Shown here one piece after another: positions 1 to 7,422 of a stretch of DNA of 64,000 nucleotides. The stretch lies in assembly GCA_028723525.1 (NCBI GenBank), contig JAQYET010000060.1, positions 124,001 to 188,000 of the forward strand, given 5' to 3'. This DNA comes from Prevotellaceae bacterium. GTDB lineage: Bacteria; Bacteroidota; Bacteroidia; Bacteroidales; Bacteroidaceae. Made by a program: the position numbers and the translations under genes. The notes under the pieces were generated by a model. It was not told the origin of the DNA and made no database searches. It saw only the letters and a list, made by a program, of their open reading frames with translations. How positions within the stretch are numbered: position 1 is the stretch's first letter; the number at the start of each line of letters is the position of its first letter.

Positions 1-35
1 GAAATATAGTTTTTAAGGAACGATTAGTTAATCTT

Positions 36-64
36 AGGGAGACTTCGGTCTCCCTCTTTTTATT
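36..64 (+). terminator. Rho-independent terminator at window edge
   Basis: An 8-bp perfect stem (36-43 with 48-55) closed by a TTCG tetraloop is followed directly by CTTTTT. This is a textbook intrinsic terminator for a plus-strand transcript whose gene lies upstream of the window. Which gene it serves cannot be seen. Confidence 0.8.
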
Positions 65-87
65 TGTATTGCTGGTTGTTCTTTTTT

Positions 88-151
88 CCTCTCCGAGATA
101 TGCAGACAACCTCTCGCTACGCTTCGAGAACGTCTACATATCTCGGAGAGG
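88..151 (+). repeat. Long imperfect hairpin followed by a T-run
   Basis: Bases 88-107 pair with 132-151 over 20 positions with a single C-A mismatch (103 against 136). An inner 5-bp stem (112-116 with 125-129) extends the fold to about 25 bp. A T-run follows at 160-166, so on the plus strand it could act as a terminator, but the stem is much longer than the usual 7-10 bp. It could also be a small structured RNA or the remnant of a miniature element. Confidence 0.55.
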
Positions 152-240
152 GGGTACTCTTTTTTTGCACTTCGTTTTGGAACTTGCATGTTGTCATATT
201 AGGAAGACCTATACAACTGCAAGAACGAAGCAAGGCGCAG

Positions 241-327
241 ATGAAAGGTGTCACCATCAGAGACTCGTTGACGTACAAGTTCTACGATGGAGAGTTCCAT
301 GGTATGCCATTGTACGTTTTAACATAA
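241..327 (+). pseudogene. Possible C-terminal gene remnant (28 codons)
   Basis: The ATG at 241 opens 28 codons ending in TAA. Codon third positions look like those of real genes in this window and unlike the AT-rich flanks, and the peptide (MKGVTIRDSLTYKFYDGEFH...) is well mixed. The frame stays open upstream to 64, but that part runs through the hairpin and is not protein-like. No family was recognised. It may be the tail of a decayed gene or a chance frame. Confidence 0.2.
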
Positions 328-657
328 ATATCTGCAAGATTTATACTATAAAGGTACGAAATTTTGCAGATATAAGCAAGTAAATTGCAATATAATTTAC
401 TGTAAATAAAACGAATATAAAGTTTTTAAGGGACGCCTAATTAGATAGTCTATACCTAAATCAGCTATTTTTTGATGAATTGACAGATAAAAAAGAATGA
501 TGATATAGAATAAAAATTCTGATTCGGTGCACCTAAAGAAGAGTTTTTAAAAAAAACAAAGTAATTTTACACTTGCCGGTTGACTTTACGTGTTTGATTG
601 TATGTTGTCAATCAGCAACTATGATTTAGGTGTATGTTTTGTTATTATGTATGCAGC

Positions 658-738
658 AAAATCGGCGAGATTGCAGAGTAAAATCGGCGATTTTAACAGA
701 CAATTTCGGCGATTTTGCTTTGCAATTTCGGCGAAATT
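658..738. repeat. Phased 22-bp repeat array A (four 15-bp units)
   Basis: Four units start at 658, 680, 702 and 724, an exact 22-bp period. The units are AAAATCGGCGAGATT, AAAATCGGCGATTTT, AATTTCGGCGATTTT and AATTTCGGCGAAATT, with 7-nt spacers GCAGAGT, AACAGAC and GCTTTGC. All four carry the CGGCG core; units 2 and 4 are palindromic apart from the central base. The array begins 33 bp past the stop of the minus-strand sugar kinase gene. The same architecture recurs three more times in the window. Confidence 0.9.
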
Positions 739-770
739 ACAAAACTGTATATCATAAACCACAGAGCGTT

Positions 771-1619
771 TCATTTGCAATGATGCTCCGAGTGATATGC
801 TACGAGGTCATTGATAGGCTCTTTCAGGATTTTTGTGACATCGAAACCGTGAGCGTTTGCCACCTTTACATATACCTCTCTATAAGCATCGGCAATGCTT
901 CCTACTGCTGCCACGGGCATTCCCGAACACGAATAGCGACAAACATTCTTGACAAAGAATTGCTCTATATTATATTTAACAATATCATATAATGGCTTTA
1001 TATCAAGATGTTTGGCAATAAATATCGAAGTGGATGCGAGATAACGGTTGGCATTCTGTTCGCGGTAAACCCTGCGTATGACATCATCGTATGTCTGAGA
1101 TGTCTCTGCGAGGTATTCGTCGGCTAACTCCACCGGCAGTTCTCCCTTGAAAAGTGAGTTGAGAAACATCTTGCCAAGAGCCGCACCACTGCCCTCATCG
1201 CCGAGGATATATCCAAGTGGCGGTATGTTCTCTACTACAGAAGTGCCATTGTAAAGACATGAGTTGCTGCCTGTGCCGAGAATACATGCTATGCCTTCGG
1301 AGTCGCCAAAGAGTGCTCTCGCTGCTCCGAGCAAATCGCTTTCGACCTTGATATGCAGCAACCTTTCGCCGGCGAATGCCATTTTCAGGGCATCAGCCAT
1401 TCTCTGTTGCGCCTCTCCACGGCAGCCTGCACCATAGAAATATATCTCGCTCGGCATTACCGGCAGGGCAGAAATGAGTGAGCCGAGCACTGCCTGCACG
1501 GCTTCATCCGTTTGCACGGCAGGGTTTATGCCCGCCGTTACAATTATTTTCTCGGTCTTTCCGTCACCGGTAAGAACCCACGATGTTTTGGTGCTTCCGC
1601 TATCTGCTATCAGTTTCAT
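771..1619 (-). CDS. BadF/BadG-family N-acetylglucosamine-kinase-like protein
   Basis: A 282-residue sugar kinase of the ASKHA fold, closest in layout to the BadF/BadG/BcrA/BcrD family that includes N-acetylglucosamine kinase. It probably phosphorylates a hexosamine with ATP in the cytoplasm. The first phosphate loop is ADSGSTKTSW near residues 5-14, the second is GTGSNS at 115-120, and the adenosine/sugar-region motif GDEGSG is at 140-145. Length is normal for short Bacteroidales members. The substrate is inferred from the family only. The gene is separate from the tRNA upstream and is followed, 33 bp past its stop, by repeat array A. Confidence 0.85.
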   Translation of the reverse strand: MKLIADSGSTKTSWVLTGDGKTEKIIVTAGINPAVQTDEAVQAVLGSLISALPVMPSEIYFYGAGCRGEAQQRMADALKMAFAGERLLHIKVESDLLGAARALFGDSEGIACILGTGSNSCLYNGTSVVENIPPLGYILGDEGSGAALGKMFLNSLFKGELPVELADEYLAETSQTYDDVIRRVYREQNANRYLASTSIFIAKHLDIKPLYDIVKYNIEQFFVKNVCRYSCSGMPVAAVGSIADAYREVYVKVANAHGFDVTKILKEPINDLVAYHSEHHCK

Positions 1620-1673
1620 GGCTGTTAATTCATCAGTCTTGCGACTTGTTTTGATTAAACTATGCTTTATAAA

Positions 1674-1705
1674 TTGAAAAGCGAGGTCGGAAATACCAAC
1701 CTCGC
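1674..1705 (-). terminator. Terminator of the tRNA-Arg transcript
   Basis: On the minus strand a 10-bp stem (1696-1705 with 1681-1690, one G-T pair) with a TATTT loop is followed by TTTTC. It lies just past the 3' end of tRNA-Arg and fits an intrinsic terminator. Confidence 0.75.
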
Positions 1706-1709
1706 TTCG

Positions 1710-1783
1710 TGACTCCGGCGGGATTCAAACCCACAACCTTCTGATCCGTAGTCAGATGCTCTATTCAGTTGAGCTACGGAGCC
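1710..1783 (-). tRNA. tRNA-Arg (ACG)
   Basis: The minus strand folds as a full cloverleaf. The acceptor stem GGCTCCG pairs with CGGAGTC (one G-T pair), the T-arm contains the GGTTTGAATCC-type loop, and the anticodon loop is CTACGGA between TCTGA and TCAGA. The anticodon is therefore ACG, arginine, read as inosine after deamination. The discriminator base is A and the CCA end is not encoded. A TAnnTTTG box lies 20 bp upstream and a terminator follows. Confidence 0.95.
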
Positions 1784-1803
1784 TCATCTCTGAAATGCGG
1801 TTG

Positions 1804-1811
1804 CAAAGGTA
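1804..1811 (-). promoter_or_regulatory. -7 promoter box for tRNA-Arg
   Basis: The minus strand reads TACCTTTG, an exact match to the Bacteroidota TAnnTTTG box, about 20 bp ahead of the tRNA 5' end. Confidence 0.7.
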
Positions 1812-1907
1812 CATTGTTTTTTGTTAACAGCAAAATATTTCTATATTTTTTTTGAAAAAACTTCAAAAAAAATCGTGAAATGCTTTCATTGGCATCTTTT
1901 CTGCGGT

Positions 1908-2528
1908 CTATCTCTCCAAATCTTCGGCTTTGAGGTGTGGCAAACTGATGTGATATTTCACCGCAAGCACACGCACAAGAACCACACTCACGAAACATAT
2001 TATTGCGCAAATGGCATCGCCAACACCTGCCATCAACAATAAATAGAAAAGCACTCCGCCAACAATACTTGCAAGGGCATAGATTTCTTTCCTGAATATG
2101 AGTGGGACTTCGTTTATCAACACGTCGCGCACCACTCCACCTGCGGCTCCGGTTATACATCCCATTGTTATGGAAACCCAAAACGGGAAGCCGAACATCA
2201 TCGACTTCTGTATTCCGGCTACGGTGAAGAATGCAAGCCCAAGGGTGTCGAATATAAACCATGTATTGTTCAGGCGAACGAGGTATTTCTTGAAGATAAG
2301 GACTACAACAAGTGCTATTCCTGTACATATTATATATATACTCTTAGTCATCCAGAACGGTGTGGCATCAATCATGACATCGCGCAGCGTTCCTCCCCCA
2401 ATGGCAGTTGCAAGTCCTACGACATATCCGCCAAACCAGTCGAACTCCTTAGCCGCGGCAAGTCGCACTCCGGAAATCGCCGCGGCGAATGTTCCCAAGA
2501 ACTCTATTATCTGTATGAATGTTTCCAT
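1908..2528 (-). CDS. TRIC/UPF0126 family membrane channel (YicG-like)
   Basis: A 206-residue integral membrane protein made of two repeats of the UPF0126 (glycine transporter/TRIC-type) domain, each with three hydrophobic helices, plus a final helix. The repeats are marked by the paired motifs GTFAAAISGV (about 12-21) with GGGTLRDV (about 44-51), and FFTVAGI with GGVVRDVL later. Prokaryotic relatives are trimeric potassium-selective channels or have been linked to glycine transport, so the substrate is open. Length is standard for the family. It stands alone between tRNA-Arg and rarA, all on the minus strand. Confidence 0.85.
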   Translation of the reverse strand: METFIQIIEFLGTFAAAISGVRLAAAKEFDWFGGYVVGLATAIGGGTLRDVMIDATPFWMTKSIYIICTGIALVVVLIFKKYLVRLNNTWFIFDTLGLAFFTVAGIQKSMMFGFPFWVSITMGCITGAAGGVVRDVLINEVPLIFRKEIYALASIVGGVLFYLLLMAGVGDAICAIICFVSVVLVRVLAVKYHISLPHLKAEDLER

Positions 2529-2592
2529 CTGAAGATGTTATTTATTTAGTTGATTAGAAAACTCCGGGCACGATTGGCAGAAGGCTTGCGTG

Positions 2593-3870
2593 TCAAGACC
2601 TGAAGCGGTCGCCCCAACACTGAATCATACGCTGATAAAGTTTTTCCTCCGAAGGAGAGTGTTGCGCATGCCAGAAACGCTCACTGCCAAGTTCTTCGGG
2701 CAGAAATTGCTGTCGGACGAAGTTGCCGGGATAATCGTGAGAGTATTTATAGCCGTCGCTATAACCCAAATCTGCCATCAGTTTGGTCGGCGCATTGCGA
2801 AGATGTAGCGGGACAGGCTGGTTTCCGGTCTGCCTGACCACCTCAAGAGCCTTGTCTATTGCCATGTATGATGAGTTGCTTTTCGGTGATGTGGCAAGAT
2901 ATACCGCGCACTCGGCAAGCGGAATTCTGCCTTCGGGCCATCCGATTTTCATCACGGCATCGAACGCGGCATTGGCAAGCAGAAGGGCATTGGGGTTTGC
3001 CAGTCCTATATCTTCTGCTGCGCTTATCACCATACGGCGTGCAATGAACTTGGGGTCTTCGCCTCCCTCTATCATGCGTGCCATCCAATAGAGAGCGGCG
3101 TCCGGGTCGCTCCCACGGATGCTCTTTATGAAAGCCGATATGATGTCGTAGTGCATCTCTCCGTCTTTATCATAAGCAAGAGGGTTTTGCTGCAGGCGAT
3201 TTACTACCAATTCGTCTGTAATGATTACGTCTTCACCTTCCGGCGATGCCTCTACGACCAGTTCCAAGATGTTGAGCAGTTTGCGGGCATCTCCTCCGCT
3301 GTAACGTAGCATCGCAGAGGTTTCGCGCAGGTCTATCCTGCGTTTCTTCAGTTCGGTATCATTCTCCAAGGCATGCTGCAGCAATCGGAGCAAGTCTTCT
3401 TTTTCGAGAGATTTCAATACGTATAACTGACAACGCGAGAGCAAAGGACGTATTACCTCAAAAGATGGGTTCTCTGTTGTAGCACCGATAAGAGTTACCA
3501 CACCTTTCTCCACCGCACCCAGCAGCGAGTCTTGCTGACTTTTGCTGAAACGGTGGATTTCGTCAATAAAAAGTATCGGACTTGCAGTGTGGAAAAAACG
3601 CTCTTTTTTTGCATTTTCTATGACTTCGCGAACATCCTTGACTCCGCTGGTGACGGCACTCAAAGTGTGGAAAGGAGTTTTCAGTTTGCCGGCTATTATC
3701 TGTGCCAAGGTGGTCTTACCCACTCCCGGCGGTCCCCATAATATGAAAGAGGATATGCGCCCTGCATCAATCATTCGACGCAAGACGGCACCCTCGCCAA
3801 CCAAATGCTTCTGACCTATGTAATCATCGAGCGAACGAGGTCGCATCCTTTCTGCCAACGGTTCTGCCAT
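2593..3870 (-). CDS. rarA: Replication-associated recombination protein RarA (MgsA)
   Basis: A 425-residue AAA+ ATPase of the clamp-loader-like RarA/MgsA/WRNIP1 family, which acts at stalled replication forks. The Walker A motif GPPGVGKTT is near 46-54, Walker B FIDEIHRF near 101-108, and a sensor 1 motif IGATTENPS follows. The C-terminal half has the family tetramerisation region with RGSDPDAALYWMARM and the conserved DLGYSDGYKYSHDYP stretch. Length matches the family. The ATG at 3870 has a TAnnTTTG box only 13 bp upstream, so the 5' leader must be very short. Confidence 0.95.
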   Translation of the reverse strand: MAEPLAERMRPRSLDDYIGQKHLVGEGAVLRRMIDAGRISSFILWGPPGVGKTTLAQIIAGKLKTPFHTLSAVTSGVKDVREVIENAKKERFFHTASPILFIDEIHRFSKSQQDSLLGAVEKGVVTLIGATTENPSFEVIRPLLSRCQLYVLKSLEKEDLLRLLQHALENDTELKKRRIDLRETSAMLRYSGGDARKLLNILELVVEASPEGEDVIITDELVVNRLQQNPLAYDKDGEMHYDIISAFIKSIRGSDPDAALYWMARMIEGGEDPKFIARRMVISAAEDIGLANPNALLLANAAFDAVMKIGWPEGRIPLAECAVYLATSPKSNSSYMAIDKALEVVRQTGNQPVPLHLRNAPTKLMADLGYSDGYKYSHDYPGNFVRQQFLPEELGSERFWHAQHSPSEEKLYQRMIQCWGDRFRS

Positions 3871-3883
3871 AGTTATATGTATG

Positions 3884-3891
3884 CAAAATTA
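3884..3891 (-). promoter_or_regulatory. -7 promoter box for rarA
   Basis: The minus strand reads TAATTTTG, matching TAnnTTTG, 13 bp ahead of the rarA start codon. The expected transcript start leaves a leader of only about 6-8 nt. Confidence 0.6.
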
Positions 3892-3986
3892 TGAAATAAA
3901 AACGTAAAAAAGAAAGGCGACATGTGTTTTTTTCATTGTTATCGTTTTTTTTCATGTAAAAACTTGCACATAGTACTTTGTTATAG

Positions 3987-3994
3987 TATTTTTG
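3987..3994 (+). promoter_or_regulatory. -7 promoter box for the 4081 gene
   Basis: TATTTTTG matches TAnnTTTG, with a TTG at 3964-3966 about 20 bp upstream as a candidate -33 element. The predicted leader before the 4081 start is about 80 nt. Confidence 0.6.
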
Positions 3995-4080
3995 CAGGCG
4001 AAATACCGACCTTTGACATACGAATGTGAGGTATATGGTGGAGGAGAATGGAAAATAAATATTGACATTTTAAAATCATT

Positions 4081-4890
4081 ATGAAAGAAATCGCAAATAA
4101 CACATTGACGCTGAAAACATTGAATAAAAGTAACGTATGGGATGTTCAGGAGAATGACATTTTACGTATGTTGGAAGCAGCAGAGAAAGATGCCGACTTA
4201 AAAGACAACATGCGCCACTATAAAGACGTCATAAAAAGTGCTTTCGATATAGAAGAAATAAAAATAGACAAGCCCGAGGTGATAAAACGTTATGAAGCCA
4301 GAGGGTTCAAGGTGGGGCAGATTTCTTCCGACGATAATGGAAAATTGAAAATTGCTGTGAAGAAACATGTTATAATGAGAGTTACCGACCTAACATACGA
4401 GAATATCGGGCATATCTCTGCATCAAAACTCATCGAGGTGTTGGAGAGAAACTTCGGAGGAGGTTGGGATTCGCTGTCGCAGAGCATTCAGGACATCATT
4501 CAGCATAGTTTTGACATAAGCACAACCACACTTCCGGTAGATAGGCTGCACAAGAAGGGTGGAATGTATGAAAAGAAGATTGAAGACGGCTTCGAAGTCC
4601 TTGAAATTCAAAAAGGAAGTTGGGTTGAGGCTATTTTTGCAAAGGAGAAGCCCAAGGTGGAACGCCAGCGCACCAAGTTCGACATTGATGATGAAGACAT
4701 AGACTTGCTCAATGCCGACAGTATTGACGAAGATGATGAAGAGGTGATTGACAACTATCACAAAATAGACGAGGAAGACGATTATGACGATGACAAACTC
4801 ACGGAAGAGAGTTATCGCACAACCATAGAAGAGGACCCTGAAACGTTATCTCTCGAGGCAGCAGAGATTGTAGAAGAAGATGACTATTAA
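4081..4890 (+). CDS. Uncharacterised protein with highly acidic C-terminal tail
   Basis: A 269-residue soluble protein that I do not recognise beyond the impression of a conserved Bacteroidales hypothetical. Residues 1-185 look like a folded mixed alpha/beta domain. Residues about 200-269 are dominated by Asp and Glu, including DIDDEDIDLL and DEEDDYDDD. No signal peptide, membrane helix or catalytic motif is visible. Acidic tails of this type occur in histone-like, chaperone and DNA-mimic proteins, but nothing here proves such a role. It is a single gene with its own promoter, convergent with the DUF5715-like gene 20 bp away. Confidence 0.75.
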   Translation: MKEIANNTLTLKTLNKSNVWDVQENDILRMLEAAEKDADLKDNMRHYKDVIKSAFDIEEIKIDKPEVIKRYEARGFKVGQISSDDNGKLKIAVKKHVIMRVTDLTYENIGHISASKLIEVLERNFGGGWDSLSQSIQDIIQHSFDISTTTLPVDRLHKKGGMYEKKIEDGFEVLEIQKGSWVEAIFAKEKPKVERQRTKFDIDDEDIDLLNADSIDEDDEEVIDNYHKIDEEDDYDDDKLTEESYRTTIEEDPETLSLEAAEIVEEDDY

Positions 4891-4910
4891 GGCTTTTCAA
4901 GTTAATATCA

Positions 4911-5699
4911 TTACCTTGTAGTGACGTGGAAGCAGCTCTGCTTCACTTCATACTTGACATAGCAACGCCCGTTGGCACGCATGTCTCGCATAACTTCTGA
5001 CAACACCCATTTCAGTTTGTCGTTACCCACCGGCTCTGAAACGGGGTTGTATCTTGTATATGATATATCAAACGTAGTTCCATACATGTGGCAGCTGTTC
5101 TCTGTTGCATTTCTGTTGTGCAGGCGAAGTTTCGCTACGTCCTCGCGTGTTCGCGTTGCGCTTGTAACGATGAAACGGTTAACGGATAATCCTTTTATCT
5201 GAAGACTGTCAAAAAAAGCCCTGCCTATGTCGTTCAGAAGTTCTGCAGCACGCGGAACAAGGTAGGGAATGCTCTGCCTCATAGGGTCGATATCATAATA
5301 AGGGTTGGCTCCGATATACACAAGTCCGGTCTTTGAGTTCTCTGCATCGGCACGATGTTCCACCGGTTTTACGCCCCATTTTTGAGCCGAGAGCATCTGT
5401 AAATCGTTTGAGTCTGGGAAGGCTTCCTGATAATTTCGCACACTGTAAATTTTGTGTTTCAGTATATTTCCCGCAGCGTCAAAGAATATTGTAGGTTTGA
5501 CATTCAGCGGTTTAGAGTCTGTGTATTCATGATCTTCATCTTTTATATCAGCCACGGCGACACTGTCATCCTCCTCACCAACGTGCGCCTTTGCCAAAGG
5601 TTCTGAAACATCAGGAAAAATGCAGCGCACAAGAGCGAGGAGAATTACAACGATCCCAAAACCCTCCAAAAATCTATTCTTGGTAATATTGAACTTCAT
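4911..5699 (-). CDS. DUF5715-like, M15-type peptidase fold protein
   Basis: A 262-residue protein with an N-terminal signal anchor (hydrophobic residues about 12-28) and a periplasmic domain. The C-terminal half carries TSATRTRED, then SCHMYGTTFDIS, which fits the HxxGxxxD zinc-ligand spacing of M15/VanY D-Ala-D-Ala carboxypeptidases, and a late CFHVT that could supply the second histidine. The likely role is peptidoglycan stem-peptide trimming, inferred from these motifs. It is convergent with the acidic protein gene and has a TAnnTTTG box 20 bp upstream. Confidence 0.7.
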   Translation of the reverse strand: MKFNITKNRFLEGFGIVVILLALVRCIFPDVSEPLAKAHVGEEDDSVAVADIKDEDHEYTDSKPLNVKPTIFFDAAGNILKHKIYSVRNYQEAFPDSNDLQMLSAQKWGVKPVEHRADAENSKTGLVYIGANPYYDIDPMRQSIPYLVPRAAELLNDIGRAFFDSLQIKGLSVNRFIVTSATRTREDVAKLRLHNRNATENSCHMYGTTFDISYTRYNPVSEPVGNDKLKWVLSEVMRDMRANGRCYVKYEVKQSCFHVTTR

Positions 5700-5718
5700 A
5701 AAAGTATGTTTTGAGGTA

Positions 5719-5726
5719 CAAAAATA
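5719..5726 (-). promoter_or_regulatory. -7 promoter box for the DUF5715-like gene
   Basis: The minus strand reads TATTTTTG, a match to TAnnTTTG, 20 bp ahead of the start codon at 5699. Confidence 0.6.
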
Positions 5727-5794
5727 ATGGTTTTATCATTAGTGTCCAAAATAATTTTGAGATAAAAGCGAATGTGTAACAGTTGCACATTTGT

Positions 5795-7339
5795 TCACAA
5801 GCCTCTTTCTGCCCAATCACCGCGGTCAAGACTCCGGTAGGAAATGGCTTCCGCCAGATGGTAGGTGGTGACGTTGTCCGAGCCCTCAAGGTCGGCTATG
5901 GTTCTTGCCACTTTCAGTATTCTGCTGTATGCACGCGCAGACAGGTTAAGTTTCTCCATTGCACGGCGTAGTAAGTTCAACCCTGCTTCATCAGGTTCTG
6001 CATATCTGTGTATCATTCGCTCGTTCATCTGCGCATTGCAATGAACTCCTTTCACCTCCTTGTATCTTGCCTCTTGAATTTCTCTTGCCTTTATCACTCG
6101 CGCCCTGATTTGCTCGCTTGGTTCTCCTTGTCTGGTAATGGAAATGTCTTCGAATGGCACGGGAGTTATCTCGCATTGAATGTCTATACGGTCAAGCAAT
6201 GGACCGGATATCTTGTTCACATACCTTTGTATTTGTCCCGGAGTGCAAACGCAGTGGTGAGTTGGGTCGCCATAATAACCACACGGACACGGATTCATGG
6301 ATGCCACGAACATGAATGAGCAAGGAAACTCAATAGTGTATTTGGCACGACTGATTGTAATGGTGCGGTCTTCAAGTGGTTGGCGCATAACTTCAAGTGC
6401 CACTCTGGAAAACTCCGGTAGTTCGTCACAGAACAGCACACCATTATGTGCGAGTGATATTTCTCCCGGTCTCGGAGTTGAGCCGCCACCGACGAGTGCC
6501 ACTTGTGATATGCTATGATGCGGACTGCGGAATGGTCGCTGCGAGATTAGGGATGAGTCGCACTGCATTTTTCCGGCAACAGAATATATCTGCGTTGTTT
6601 CTAAACTTTCTGCCAATGTAAGAGGTGGCAGTATTGAAGGCAATCGTTTTGCCAACATTGATTTACCGGAGCCCGGTGGACCGATCATTATCAGGTTATG
6701 ACCGCCGGCTGCAGCAACCTCAAGTGCTCGTTTTACATTCTCCTGACCGCGGACATCGGCAAAGTCAAGGTCGAAATGTGATTGGCTCTCATAGAACTCT
6801 TTGCGCGTATCAACTACGGTAGGATTGTATTTCTCACCATTAAAAAATCTCACAACATCGATAAGACTTTCCATCCCATAGACGTCAAGATTATTCACCA
6901 CGGCGGCCTCACGAGCATTCTCCTTTGGAACAATAAGACCTTTGAACTTATCTGATCGCGCCTTTATCGACAATGGTAACACGCCCCTTACGGGACGTAA
7001 TGTGCCGTCAAGTCCCAACTCTCCCACCATCATATAATCGCCAAGCATGTCCGACATGACCTTGCCGCTTGCTCCCAATATGCCGATAGCCATTGAAAGG
7101 TCATATCCACTACCCTCTTTCTTTATGTCTGCCGGAGAAAGATTTACTGTAATTTCAGCCACAGGCATCTTGTATCCGATATTTTTCAGAGCAGCCTTTA
7201 TACGATCGAAACTCTCTTTTACTGCCGTATCAGCAAGTCCCGAGACGCGAAGCATGACACCCGGATTTGTATTTGTTTCAATGGTAACAGTAACAACACC
7301 TAATCCCATCAGTCCGGCAGAATATGTCTTTACAAGCAT
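5795..7339 (-). CDS. comM: YifB/ComM-family Mg-chelatase-like AAA+ ATPase
   Basis: A 514-residue AAA+ protein of the ComM/YifB family, whose members in competent bacteria are branch-migration helicases for integrating transformed DNA. An N-terminal ChlI/Lon-like domain (about 1-180) precedes the Walker A motif GPPGSGKSML near residue 220, the Mg-chelatase motif with FCDELPEF, a cysteine-rich NPCPCGYYGD insertion, and the C-terminal Mg_chelatase_C helices. The start at 7339 (MLVKTYSAG) is preferred because family members begin there; an upstream in-frame methionine gives only a non-conserved extension. It is 83 bp downstream of the Wza-like gene on the same strand. Confidence 0.9.
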   Translation of the reverse strand: MLVKTYSAGLMGLGVVTVTIETNTNPGVMLRVSGLADTAVKESFDRIKAALKNIGYKMPVAEITVNLSPADIKKEGSGYDLSMAIGILGASGKVMSDMLGDYMMVGELGLDGTLRPVRGVLPLSIKARSDKFKGLIVPKENAREAAVVNNLDVYGMESLIDVVRFFNGEKYNPTVVDTRKEFYESQSHFDLDFADVRGQENVKRALEVAAAGGHNLIMIGPPGSGKSMLAKRLPSILPPLTLAESLETTQIYSVAGKMQCDSSLISQRPFRSPHHSISQVALVGGGSTPRPGEISLAHNGVLFCDELPEFSRVALEVMRQPLEDRTITISRAKYTIEFPCSFMFVASMNPCPCGYYGDPTHHCVCTPGQIQRYVNKISGPLLDRIDIQCEITPVPFEDISITRQGEPSEQIRARVIKAREIQEARYKEVKGVHCNAQMNERMIHRYAEPDEAGLNLLRRAMEKLNLSARAYSRILKVARTIADLEGSDNVTTYHLAEAISYRSLDRGDWAERGL

Positions 7340-7422
7340 AGCGTATATCTTTCTTTTAGTGAAAAAGGGACATGTAAATGGATACATGCCCCTAATAAAT
7401 AAATCAAAACAGTTATTTATAT

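Larger units (their letters stand above)
65..770. other. 706-bp region without a convincing gene
   Basis: No open reading frame here has family resemblance or a credible start. The stretch holds a long hairpin (88-151), a possible gene remnant (241-327), a diverged direct repeat of the window's first bases (4-22 against 415-435), an imperfect inverted repeat (451-485 against 606-634), and the phased repeat array at 658-738. It is AT-rich apart from the 160-330 part. The mix of repeats and a coding-like fragment suggests decayed or mobile-derived sequence, but no transposase is present. Confidence 0.6.

Noticed and set aside
658..738. The four phased arrays as CRISPR arrays
   Set aside because: The 22-bp period with 7-nt spacers is far too short, the spacers are partly shared between arrays, units invert within an array, and no cas gene is present.
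630..992. 120-codon plus-strand frame crossing array A
   Set aside because: It reads through the repeat array and then antisense to the sugar kinase gene. The peptide comes from the repeat.
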